Source: CAYNNP01 sp964398215 (lineage in GTDB: Bacteria > Planctomycetota > Planctomycetia > Pirellulales > Pirellulaceae). From it: a stretch of 16,414 bases of DNA. The notes beneath the pieces are model-generated. The model ran no database searches and was not told where the DNA came from. It worked only from the letters and a program-made list of their open reading frames with translations. A program made the position numbers and the translations under genes. Location: positions 1 through 16,414 of the forward strand of contig CAYNNP010000148.1 of NCBI GenBank assembly GCA_964398215.1. Direction: 5' to 3'. This document shows positions 7,653-14,494 of this stretch, in pieces (positions within the stretch are counted from its first letter, which is position 1; each line of letters begins with the position of its first letter).

Positions 7653-8321
7653 ATGGCACAAGATCCCAATATCGTCTGGCACGAACACACGATTGACCGA
7701 AAAAAACGCGAGCAACGCCTTGGTCAGCGTGGCGTCGTCGTGTGGCTGACCGGTCTGAGCGGCTGCGGCAAAAGCACGGTTGCCAACGCCCTGGACCAAT
7801 TGCTTAGCGAGGCTGGCCGCGCCACGATGCTGCTGGACGGTGACAATATCCGCCATGGTTTGTGTGCCCCACCGAATTTGCTGGAGCCCGAACACGGAAA
7901 AGCGTTCGCGGATCGCTTTGGCTTGGGATTCGGAGCCACTGATCGAGAAGAGAATATTCGGCGAATTGGCTCGGTCGCGGCCCTGATGGCTTCGGCTGGG
8001 CTGATCACGATCACCGCCTTTGTCAGTCCGTATCGTCGAGATCGAGATCGGGTCCGCAAGATCGTGGAGAGCTCTGGCAGCGAAGGCGATTTCCTCGAAG
8101 TTTTCGTCGATACTCCCTTGGAAGTATGCGAGGCTCGGGACCCAAAAGGCCTGTATAAGAAGGCTAGAGCGGGCGAAATCCCAAACTTTACGGGCATCAG
8201 CGACCCGTATGAGGCACCTAGCAAGCCAGAGGTCCATTTGCAGGGTGGGGATGACCGAAGTCCGCTCGATCAGGCCGCTGAGATCCTGGAAGTCTTGAAG
8301 GCCCGTGGGGTTTTGGGCTGA
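7653..8321 (+). CDS. cysC: adenylylsulfate (APS) kinase
   Basis: Phosphorylates adenylylsulfate to PAPS with ATP, in sulfate activation or supply of sulfuryl groups. 222 aa; the family is usually near 200. P-loop GLSGCGKST (34-42), LDGDNIRHGL (61-70), DREENIRRIG (97-106), the SPYRRDRDRVR segment with the conserved Ser at about 125, then KGLYKKARAGEIPNFTG and DPYEAPSKPEV, all diagnostic. A 19-20 residue insert (APPNLLEPEHGKAFADRFG, about 72-90) lies between RHGL and the DREEN helix. I recall this form from planctomycetes. The ATG at 7653 has only a weak Shine-Dalgarno (GCGAAG). No ATP sulfurylase gene is adjacent, so this copy stands alone. Catalytic motifs are intact. Confidence 0.95.
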   Translation: MAQDPNIVWHEHTIDRKKREQRLGQRGVVVWLTGLSGCGKSTVANALDQLLSEAGRATMLLDGDNIRHGLCAPPNLLEPEHGKAFADRFGLGFGATDREENIRRIGSVAALMASAGLITITAFVSPYRRDRDRVRKIVESSGSEGDFLEVFVDTPLEVCEARDPKGLYKKARAGEIPNFTGISDPYEAPSKPEVHLQGGDDRSPLDQAAEILEVLKARGVLG

Positions 8322-8331
8322 GTCCGCTGAC

Positions 8332-8357
8332 AAATGCCCCGAAAAAAGCGGGCATTT
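8332..8357 (+). terminator. hairpin after cysC, terminator candidate
   Basis: AAATGCCC (8332-8339) pairs perfectly with GGGCATTT (8350-8357) around a 10-nt A-rich loop, 11 bp after the cysC stop codon. The 3' arm ends in TTT, but the following bases (ACGCCAAG) are not a T-run; a T5 comes only at about 8369. It may be an imperfect terminator or an mRNA 3'-stabilising hairpin. Confidence 0.5.
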
Positions 8358-8383
8358 ACGCCAAGTTGTTTTTGGATTTGACG

Positions 8384-8411
8384 TTGCAGGATCAGTCGTG
8401 ATCGCTACACT
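8384..8411 (+). promoter_or_regulatory. rpsO promoter candidate with dyad in the spacer
   Basis: TTGCAG (8384-8389), 16 nt, then TACACT (8406-8411) give a fair sigma-70-type promoter about 70 bp before rpsO. Its spacer contains the perfect inverted repeat GATCA-gtcg-TGATC (8390-8403), a position where a bound protein would block polymerase. Direct sequence observation; function inferred. Confidence 0.4.
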
Positions 8412-8481
8412 TGTCGCCTTGTAAGATCAAACCATAGATAGCAGAAATTGAAGCGCCAGAAGTAAGGTAAGTTAGGATCGA

Positions 8482-8751
8482 ATGACAATCTCGAAAGAGC
8501 GAAAGACCGAGGTGATCAAGGAGTACGGGAACGAAGCCAACGATACCGGTTCTCCCGAAGTTCAGATCGCAATCTTAACGGAACGAATTAACGGATTGAC
8601 CGAACACATGAAAACCCACCGAAAAGACTATGCGTCACGGCGCGGTCTGTTGGGTTTGGTTAGTCAACGACGTCGGTTGTTGGATTACGTGCGGGGTGAG
8701 GACCCGCAAAGATATCTCGATATCATTGGAAAACTGGGCATTCGAAAGTAG
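8482..8751 (+). CDS. rpsO: 30S ribosomal protein S15
   Basis: Primary 16S rRNA-binding protein of the small-subunit platform, 89 aa, the standard length. Hallmarks: the N-terminal helix KERKTEVIKEYG, then the segment beginning NEANDTGSPEVQIAILTERI, the central THRKDYASRRGLLGLVSQRRRLLDYV, and LDIIGKLGIRK at the C-terminus. The ATG at 8482 is preceded by AGGA at 8474-8477, with another AAGG about 14 nt upstream. The gene is followed at 312 bp by pnp, the order conserved across most bacteria. S15 autoregulates by binding its own leader in several phyla; I see no clear S15-site mimic in the 70-nt leader. Confidence 0.98.
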   Translation: MTISKERKTEVIKEYGNEANDTGSPEVQIAILTERINGLTEHMKTHRKDYASRRGLLGLVSQRRRLLDYVRGEDPQRYLDIIGKLGIRK

Positions 8752-8760
8752 CCCGCTTGT

Positions 8761-8808
8761 GCCGCGTTAGTGCGATGATGGCAAACTTGCCTCGCTCGCC
8801 CACGCGGC
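8761..8808 (+). other. nested RNA hairpin between rpsO and pnp
   Basis: GCCGCGT (8761-8767) pairs with ACGCGGC (8802-8808). Inside, GCGA (8772-8775) pairs with TCGC (8792-8795) and GGCA (8780-8783) with TGCC (8788-8791). A T/C-rich stretch (TCTTTTCTTCT) follows from about 8820. In enteric bacteria the rpsO-pnp gap holds a terminator and an RNase III-cleaved stem controlling pnp; this may be its counterpart. The rest of 8752-9063 shows no gene I would defend, only a 17-codon open frame at about 8960. Confidence 0.45.
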
Positions 8809-9022
8809 GAACACAGGCGTCTTTTCTTCTACCGTTCTAGCTGCGGCATTGCTGAGCAATCTGCCCGGCGCTGGGATGTTTTTTCATGGCATCGCCCAAG
8901 ATCTTTTTCTTGAGCTTTGCCTGACTTCTCATTTGGCAATTGCAAACCGCAACCGTCTCATGGCTCTTTGCATGCCTCGGTCGCGTGATTGGTTTGATTA
9001 TGTATGTATGTAATTTGTGTTT

Positions 9023-9040
9023 GAAGGCCTGTGCGCCTTC
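9023..9040 (+). promoter_or_regulatory. pnp: hairpin in the pnp leader just before the Shine-Dalgarno
   Basis: GAAGGC (9023-9028) and GCCTTC (9035-9040) form a perfect 6-bp stem with a 6-nt loop. It ends 10 nt upstream of the AGAGG ribosome-binding site (9051-9055). There is no T-run, so it is not a terminator. It could be a PNPase or RNase III target for autoregulation. Confidence 0.4.
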
Positions 9041-9063
9041 CTTGTAGGTAAGAGGTAACTGTT

Positions 9064-11361
9064 GTGACTATGAATAAAGTAAGAGTTGAAAAGAAGATCG
9101 GTCGGCAAGTGTTGTCGATCGAAACCGGGCAGCTTGGTAAGCAGGCTGCTGGGTGTGTGTTGGTTCAGTATGGCGAAACTGTGGTCTTGGTTGCAGCTGC
9201 ATCCAGCGACCCTCGTCCTGGCTTGGACTTTTTCCCACTCATGTGTGACTACCGCGAGCGATTCGCTGCGGCTGGTAAATTCCCTGGCGGATTCCTAAAG
9301 CGTGAGGGCCGACCAACGACAAAAGAAACGCTGAGCTCCAGATTGATGGACCGCCCAATCCGTCCGCTTTGGCCACAAGGCTACAAGGATGAAGTGCAGG
9401 TTCAGGCTTTTGTTGTCGCTAGTGACATGCAAAACGACGGCGATGTATTAGCGATGAATGGTGCGGGAGCAGCATTGCACATCAGCGAACTGCCGTTCCA
9501 AGGACCAATTGCTTCCGTTCGTGTCGGCAAGGTCGATGGCGAAATGGTTGCCTTTCCAACACACGAAGAATTGGAAGGCAGCGAACTGGACATGATCGTC
9601 AGCGGCTCGAATGACCAAGTCGCGATGATCGAAGGCTTCGCCCATGAGATGGCCGAAGACGACATGATGGACGCGATTCAGTTCGCTCACGAAACGATTC
9701 GCGAGATCATCGAACTGCAAGAAGAGCTTTATCGTAAAGTCAACCCGCAGAAGGTTGAGTACGTTCCACCAGAAGATGACGGACTGTTCGATCGTCTGAA
9801 GGGTGCATACTACGACGATTTCAAAGCTGCTCAGCAAACTGCTGGCAAACAAGATCGTGCTGCTGCAGTTCGAGAACTGAAGGATCGAGCCAAACTAGAC
9901 GTGATCCCAGATCCGAAGGCCGATGACGCCGTTTGCCCAAAACGGTTTGGTTCGGTTTGGCACGACTTAGAAGAATTAGTAGTCCGCGATCTGATCGTTG
10001 CTGGCACGCGGCCTGATGGACGTGACAACACCAGCTTGCGTCCAATTTACTGCGAAACGGACCTGTTACCAAAAGTTCATGGATCCGCTGTTTTCCAACG
10101 TGGTGAAACTCAGTCACTGATCACGATCACACTTGGTACCGCACGCGATGAACAGCGTGTTGATGGACTACAAGAAGAGTACAGCAAGAAATTTATGCTG
10201 GACTACAACTTCCCGTCCTTCTCAGTTGGTGAGTGCCGCCCGATCCGTGGCCCTGGTCGCCGCGAAATTGGACATGGTTGTCTAGCCGAGCGTAGTGTTG
10301 CTCCCGTGCTGCCTGGACCAGAGGAGTTTCCTTACACGATTCGTGTGATCAGCGATATTTTGGAATCCAATGGCAGTAGCTCGATGGCTTCTGTTTGTGG
10401 TGCAACATTGGCCCTCATGGCTTCAGGCGTGCCGATCAGCAATCCGGTTGCCGGAATCTCGGTTGGCCTGGTACGCAACTCCGAAACTGATTGGGTTTTG
10501 CTGACGGACATCCTTGGCAGCGAAGATCACTTCGGCGACATGGACTTCAAAATCGCTGGTACCCAGAACGGTATCACTGGAATCCAGCTGGACTTGAAAG
10601 TAACCGGCATTAGCTACGACATCATTCGTGCGACGCTGAAACAATCTCGTGAAGCTCGGATCGAAATCCTTCGCAAAATGTTGACCACGATTCCACGTCC
10701 ACGACGTGAAATCGCTGCTTCAGCACCACGCTTGCTGCGAACCAAGATCGCGCCGGACAAGATCGGTGCCCTGATCGGACCTGGTGGAAAGAACATTCGC
10801 GCGATCCAAGAGACCACCGGCACGGTGATCGAAGTGGATGATGATGGTACCGTTTTGGTTGCCAGTAAAGATCGTGAATCCGCTGACGAAGCGATGCGGC
10901 AAGTTGAAGCTTGCACAGCGACCGTTCAGATCGGCAAGATTTACGACGGCACTGTCAGCAGCATCAAAGACTTTGGTGCGTTCGTTGAAATTCTGCCTGG
11001 TCGCGATGGCCTGGTTCACATCAGTGAACTGAGCACCGGCTATATCAGCAGCATCGATAAAGTTGTCAATGTTGGCGATGCCATGAAGGTACTGGTGATT
11101 GATGTAGATGAGCATGATCGCGTCAAGCTAAGCCGACGTCAGGCCCTTGAGGAATTGGGAGTCGAAGACGAATTGGCAGGTGAAGACAACGGTGGCGGCG
11201 GCGGTGGTGATGACGATGGCGGCGGTGATGATGATCGCCCACGCCGACGTCGAACACGTCGCGGTGGCCGTGGCGGCAGCGGTGGTGGAAGCGGAGGCGG
11301 CGGTGGACGCCGCGAAGGCTCCAGTGGCGGTGGAGGCGGTGGCGGACGCTATCGCGACTAA
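9064..11361 (+). CDS. pnp: polyribonucleotide nucleotidyltransferase (PNPase) with Gly/Arg-rich tail
   Basis: Phosphorolytic 3'-5' exoribonuclease and RNA-tailing enzyme, a degradosome component. 765 aa against about 710 in E. coli. GTG start (9064) lies 8 nt after AGAGG; the ATG two codons later would be 14 nt away, so GTG is preferred. First RNase PH domain about 5-140 with the RNA-binding loop YRERFAAAGKFPGGFLKREGRP; an all-helical linker about 200-290; second RNase PH domain about 310-535 with GPGRREIGHG and the catalytic site DILGSEDHFGDMDF (D488, D492 and D494 region). KH domain about 560-615 (GxxG in IGPGGKNIRAI) and S1 domain about 620-692. Residues 700-765 are an unusual tail: acidic Gly runs, then DRPRRRRTRRGGRGG and long Gly/Ser/Arg runs. 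The tail is low-complexity RGG-like and probably disordered. Confidence 0.98.
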   Translation: MTMNKVRVEKKIGRQVLSIETGQLGKQAAGCVLVQYGETVVLVAAASSDPRPGLDFFPLMCDYRERFAAAGKFPGGFLKREGRPTTKETLSSRLMDRPIRPLWPQGYKDEVQVQAFVVASDMQNDGDVLAMNGAGAALHISELPFQGPIASVRVGKVDGEMVAFPTHEELEGSELDMIVSGSNDQVAMIEGFAHEMAEDDMMDAIQFAHETIREIIELQEELYRKVNPQKVEYVPPEDDGLFDRLKGAYYDDFKAAQQTAGKQDRAAAVRELKDRAKLDVIPDPKADDAVCPKRFGSVWHDLEELVVRDLIVAGTRPDGRDNTSLRPIYCETDLLPKVHGSAVFQRGETQSLITITLGTARDEQRVDGLQEEYSKKFMLDYNFPSFSVGECRPIRGPGRREIGHGCLAERSVAPVLPGPEEFPYTIRVISDILESNGSSSMASVCGATLALMASGVPISNPVAGISVGLVRNSETDWVLLTDILGSEDHFGDMDFKIAGTQNGITGIQLDLKVTGISYDIIRATLKQSREARIEILRKMLTTIPRPRREIAASAPRLLRTKIAPDKIGALIGPGGKNIRAIQETTGTVIEVDDDGTVLVASKDRESADEAMRQVEACTATVQIGKIYDGTVSSIKDFGAFVEILPGRDGLVHISELSTGYISSIDKVVNVGDAMKVLVIDVDEHDRVKLSRRQALEELGVEDELAGEDNGGGGGGDDDGGGDDDRPRRRRTRRGGRGGSGGGSGGGGGRREGSSGGGGGGGRYRD

Positions 11362-11389
11362 ACCACTCTTTTGTCTCTTATAAAAAACG

Positions 11390-11421
11390 AATCTCCCGAT
11401 CAACGTCGGGAGATTTTTTTT
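11390..11421. terminator. bidirectional intrinsic terminator between pnp and the transport operon
   Basis: AATCTCCCGA (11390-11399) and TCGGGAGATT (11406-11415) form a 10-bp perfect stem around TCAACG, followed by an 8-T run (11414-11421). On the other strand the same stem is followed by a 6-T run (A6 at 11382-11387). It lies between the convergent pnp and ATPase genes, so it should stop both. Confidence 0.9.
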
Positions 11422-11465
11422 GCGCTGCTGCGACTACCCCAATCGACTTACCGGCGATTGCTGGC

Positions 11466-12104
11466 CTAACCTTCGGCAACGACGCCATCGGCCAGCGATA
11501 AACGCAAATCTGCCAACGCATCGGCTTCGCTGGAGTTGTGCGTGATGTGCAGCGTTGTAACGTTGGTCTTGGATTTGATTTGATTCAATGTCGACTGCAT
11601 CTCTTCACGAGTACTTTCATCCAGCGCACTGAGCGGTTCGTCCAGCAACAGAACCGACGGACGAAACGCGAGCGCGCGACCAAGTGCAACACGTTGCCGT
11701 TCACCACCGCTCAAGCCAGGCACGCGGCGATCCAGTAAATGCTCGACTCCCAGCAGTTCAGCCATCTCCATGGCCCGTTCACGTACGATATTCTTGCGCT
11801 CTTTGCGAAGATTCATTGCGAACTCCAGATTTTGGCGCACGCTCATTGTTGTGAACAAAGCCAAGTCTTGTGGCACATAGCCAATCTGCCGATCACCGGG
11901 CAACCAATCCGTCACATCGGTCTCGTCGATCAGGATTCGACCTGAACTTACCTTACGTAAGCCGCAGATGGTTTCGACAATCGTGGTCTTGCCACAACCA
12001 GTTTGCCCCATCAAGACAGCGTAACTTCCACTTGGAATCACAAAGCCAACGTTCTTTAGTTGGAAATCGCCAGCGCCAACGCAAATGTCTTTCAGTTCGA
12101 CCAT
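11466..12104 (-). CDS. ModC/CysA-type ABC transporter ATP-binding protein (short, no TOBE domain)
   Basis: Nucleotide-binding subunit of an importer; hydrolyses ATP at the cytoplasmic face. 212 aa: Walker A GQTGCGKTT (33-41), Q-loop Q79 in GYVPQDLALFTTMSVRQN, signature LSGGERQ (131-137), Walker B VLLLDEPLSALD (151-162) and H-loop H189 in LHITH. All ATPase motifs are intact. The ModC/CysA/PotA group usually has about 350 aa with a C-terminal regulatory TOBE region, which is absent here, so the subunit is a bare ATPase core. Its start overlaps the permease stop by 13 bp, indicating translational coupling. It is the last gene of the operon, and the bidirectional terminator lies about 45 bp downstream. 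Confidence 0.93.
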   Translation of the reverse strand: MVELKDICVGAGDFQLKNVGFVIPSGSYAVLMGQTGCGKTTIVETICGLRKVSSGRILIDETDVTDWLPGDRQIGYVPQDLALFTTMSVRQNLEFAMNLRKERKNIVRERAMEMAELLGVEHLLDRRVPGLSGGERQRVALGRALAFRPSVLLLDEPLSALDESTREEMQSTLNQIKSKTNVTTLHITHNSSEADALADLRLSLADGVVAEG

Positions 12105-12961
12105 GTTGTTAACCCCGCCCCCAAAACACGAAGCAACAACAATACCACGACCGCCATTGCCACCATGATCAGCGAAACGGCAACGGCTGCATCCAACTGC
12201 CCAATGCTAAGTTCCAAGAAAACGGTTGTTGAAAGGACCTCTGTTCGCATCCGCGTTGCACCAGCGAATACCAGGATCGGCCCGAACTCCCCAAGCGCCC
12301 GCGCCCAGGCAATCGTGAACGCTGCAATCATCCCTCGCCAAGCTTGTGGAATCGCAATCTGCGTAAACGCTTGAGCACGACTGCAGCCAAGAGTTCGCGC
12401 CACGTCCTCAGCACGTGGATCGATTTGATCAAAGGTCACTCGCATCGTTCGCACCGCAAACGCACAGGCAACCGCAAACTGGGCCAGCACGACGGCAGGC
12501 ACACGAAAAGCGATCGGGAACCCAACGTCTTCGCGAAGCCAAGCTTCCAGCTCCCATCCACCGATCGGCAAGTGAAACAAAATCAACAGGCTTAAGCCAA
12601 GAACCAGCGGCGGCAATACGATCGGAATATCGACCAAAGTATCAATCACCCAGCGTCCGGGAAATTGAAAGCGCGACAACAAATAGCCAAGCGGCGTTGC
12701 TACCCAAACTGACAGCAATGCGGCGATGGTACACGTCATCAAAGTAAGCCGAAACGCAAACTGAATCTCTGGCTTCGACATCGCCGCCCGAAAATCACCC
12801 CAAGAAGTGAACATTGCGTCGGCAGCCAGCAACAGGACGATCAATACGATAAAGCAGGACGAGAGCCCACCCATGATCAAAAAGAAGGGCGTGTCGCTTC
12901 GCTGCCGTCGCTTTGGTGGTGCAGTTGGCGGCGATTGGTTGGATTGTGAATTGTCTGGCAT
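12092..12961 (-). CDS. ModB/CysT-type ABC transporter permease
   Basis: Inner-membrane translocation subunit, 289 aa, ATG at 12961. Six hydrophobic helices are visible at about 26-48, 70-92, 105-130, 150-172, 208-232 and 255-280. The cytoplasmic coupling loop is the EAA region (about 185-224: EDVARTLGCSRAQAFTQIAI and ALGEFGPILVFAG), whose GEFGP is typical of the molybdate/sulfate permease group. The N-terminal 25 residues are polar (SPPTAPPKRRQRSD), longer than in most ModB proteins. The gene begins 12 bp after the binding-protein stop codon and overlaps the ATPase start, so the three transport genes form a tight operon. The substrate cannot be read from the permease alone; molybdate, tungstate, sulfate or another ligand are possible. 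Confidence 0.92.
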   Translation of the reverse strand: MPDNSQSNQSPPTAPPKRRQRSDTPFFLIMGGLSSCFIVLIVLLLAADAMFTSWGDFRAAMSKPEIQFAFRLTLMTCTIAALLSVWVATPLGYLLSRFQFPGRWVIDTLVDIPIVLPPLVLGLSLLILFHLPIGGWELEAWLREDVGFPIAFRVPAVVLAQFAVACAFAVRTMRVTFDQIDPRAEDVARTLGCSRAQAFTQIAIPQAWRGMIAAFTIAWARALGEFGPILVFAGATRMRTEVLSTTVFLELSIGQLDAAVAVSLIMVAMAVVVLLLLRVLGAGLTTWSN

Positions 12962-12973
12962 TTAGAAATCAGA

Positions 12974-14473
12974 TCAGTCTTGCGTGTCCACTTCCAATTG
13001 CCATGAGAACCCTTCGGCTTCAAAAATCTCTTGTGATTCAGCGCCGGCAATCTTCTGGAACAGTCGACTGGCCAAATTCGGGTACTTTGATTCGCTGGCT
13101 ACCGCCCATGGCTGCGTCGCTGTACTGCACTCAATTCCACTGATCGCGATCGCATCAAGTTGTTCGGCAGAACCCGCCGCATTGCTCAGGTAGACGACTG
13201 CCGCATCCAACGAACGAGCACGCATTTTGTTGACCAATAGATCGCCAGTTGCAGACTGAACAGCGACATTTTCCATGACTTCCGATTGAATCCCGCCATC
13301 ACGAAACGTGTTCTGTGTAATCCATCCCATCGCACACTGTTTCTCATGCCCAATACCGACTCGAATACCTTCACGAGTCAGATCTTTCATTGAACGGATG
13401 TTTTTCGGGTTTCCTTTTTGCACCAAGATCACCAACTGATTTTCCGAAACCGAGACAGGTTCGGTGAACAGGTCCGCAACTTGGTCCATGAATTCCATAT
13501 CACACGCAAAGTACGCGTCGGGCTGTTGGCCGGCTTTCATGTCAGCCACCAACAGTCCACAACCGTTGTACTTGCGGTTGATACTGACGCCTTCGCGTTT
13601 TTCAAACCGCGAAATCGTATCATCAATCGCTGGTCGCAACATTGAACCAGCAAAGATATTGAGTTCCGGAACGTCCGACCATTCATCGCCATCGGTAACT
13701 TGAAAGCCAAACTCGCGGTAACGTTTCTGCCCACGGTCCTTTGCGGAAATGTAGCGTGCAAAATGCAGTGCTTTCTGAGGAGAACTTGTCGCTGCAATCA
13801 CACCGACGGAAATCGGCGAAACGCCTTTTTCAAATTCAGGAATCTGCACATACTCGAGTTCCGGATACGTATGCAGCAGGGCATCGTAAACCAGCCCTGC
13901 ATCAGCCGCTCCCAATTTAATATCGTTGGCAACCTCCGTTACCGTGCCACGATATGAAACCGTGTGTTTGTCCAGTGCATCCCACTTGCCAACTTCCTTT
14001 AGGAGCTTTCGGGCAAGCTTGCCAACGGCAGCACCATCAGGATTCGCTTGAACGACGCGAATATCCTCGCGCAGTAAATCTTCGTAGCTGTTGATGTTCT
14101 TGGGGTTACCCTTTGCAACCGCGATCACAGCTTGTTGTCTGCCAATTGGCAGAATCTCGCTGATCAGTCCTTTTTCTTTGGCACGTTCGAGGTAGCTATC
14201 GTCGGCAGGCAAGTACAACTCACCGGCCTTGCTGACTTCGATTTGCGACAGCAAACCTTGCGAAGGCCCAAAGTTGATATCGATCGTTCGGTCAAACTCG
14301 TCCTTGTAGTCTGCCGCGATGGATTCGATCACAGCGCGGTTGCTGGCCGCACAAAACATCATCAGCGGTTCATCACCAAATTCCGCCGTCCGATTCGTAG
14401 GCCGCGACAGTACATAAAACAAACCCGCTAGCGCGACGATCGAGCCGGTCATGATCAAATATATTCGGTTCAT
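12974..14473 (-). CDS. double-domain ModA-like substrate-binding protein
   Basis: 499 aa, about twice the size of a normal ModA. Residues 1-25 are a signal or membrane anchor (IYLIMTGSIVALAGLFYVL). Two consecutive ModA-like (PBP type 2) domains follow. Domain 1, about 34-265: MMFCAASNRAVIESIA, NFGPSQGLLSQIEV, YLPADDSYLERAKEKGLI, VGKWDALD. Domain 2, about 270-490: NIFAGSMLRPAIDD, YNGCGLLVADM, YFACDMEFMDQV. The copies share VAKGNPKNI (119-127) and VQKGNPKNI (351-359), each followed by DLxREgIRV, so the protein arose by internal duplication. Domain 2 has cysteines at 305, 324 and 380, the first two in loops that carry ligand-binding Ser/Ala in ModA; domain 1 has only C41. It is the binding partner of the permease 12 bp downstream. 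Ligand unknown; oxyanion binding in domain 1 is plausible. Confidence 0.92.
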   Translation of the reverse strand: MNRIYLIMTGSIVALAGLFYVLSRPTNRTAEFGDEPLMMFCAASNRAVIESIAADYKDEFDRTIDINFGPSQGLLSQIEVSKAGELYLPADDSYLERAKEKGLISEILPIGRQQAVIAVAKGNPKNINSYEDLLREDIRVVQANPDGAAVGKLARKLLKEVGKWDALDKHTVSYRGTVTEVANDIKLGAADAGLVYDALLHTYPELEYVQIPEFEKGVSPISVGVIAATSSPQKALHFARYISAKDRGQKRYREFGFQVTDGDEWSDVPELNIFAGSMLRPAIDDTISRFEKREGVSINRKYNGCGLLVADMKAGQQPDAYFACDMEFMDQVADLFTEPVSVSENQLVILVQKGNPKNIRSMKDLTREGIRVGIGHEKQCAMGWITQNTFRDGGIQSEVMENVAVQSATGDLLVNKMRARSLDAAVVYLSNAAGSAEQLDAIAISGIECSTATQPWAVASESKYPNLASRLFQKIAGAESQEIFEAEGFSWQLEVDTQD

Positions 14474-14494
14474 CAGGCGTGACTCGTTCGGTAG

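Noticed and set aside
7626..8333. 235-codon minus-strand frame opposite cysC
   Set aside because: It lies almost entirely antisense to a gene with intact APS kinase motifs, and its residues show no domain; typical antisense shadow.
8960..9013. 17-codon open frame in the rpsO-pnp gap
   Set aside because: Too short, no good ribosome-binding site, and overlaps a TATG-repeat stretch; no evidence of translation.
11190..11345. GGT/GGC-rich run as a repeat array or CRISPR
   Set aside because: No regular spacers; it is codon-level low complexity inside pnp.
11128..11403. Ala/Thr-rich minus-strand frame opposite the pnp tail
   Set aside because: It is simply the reverse reading of the GGT/GGC-rich repeat encoding the Gly-rich PNPase tail.
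11466..14473. Naming the transporter genes modABC
   Set aside because: The family is right, but the duplicated binding protein, the cysteines and the lack of a TOBE domain make molybdate specificity unproven, so no symbols were given.
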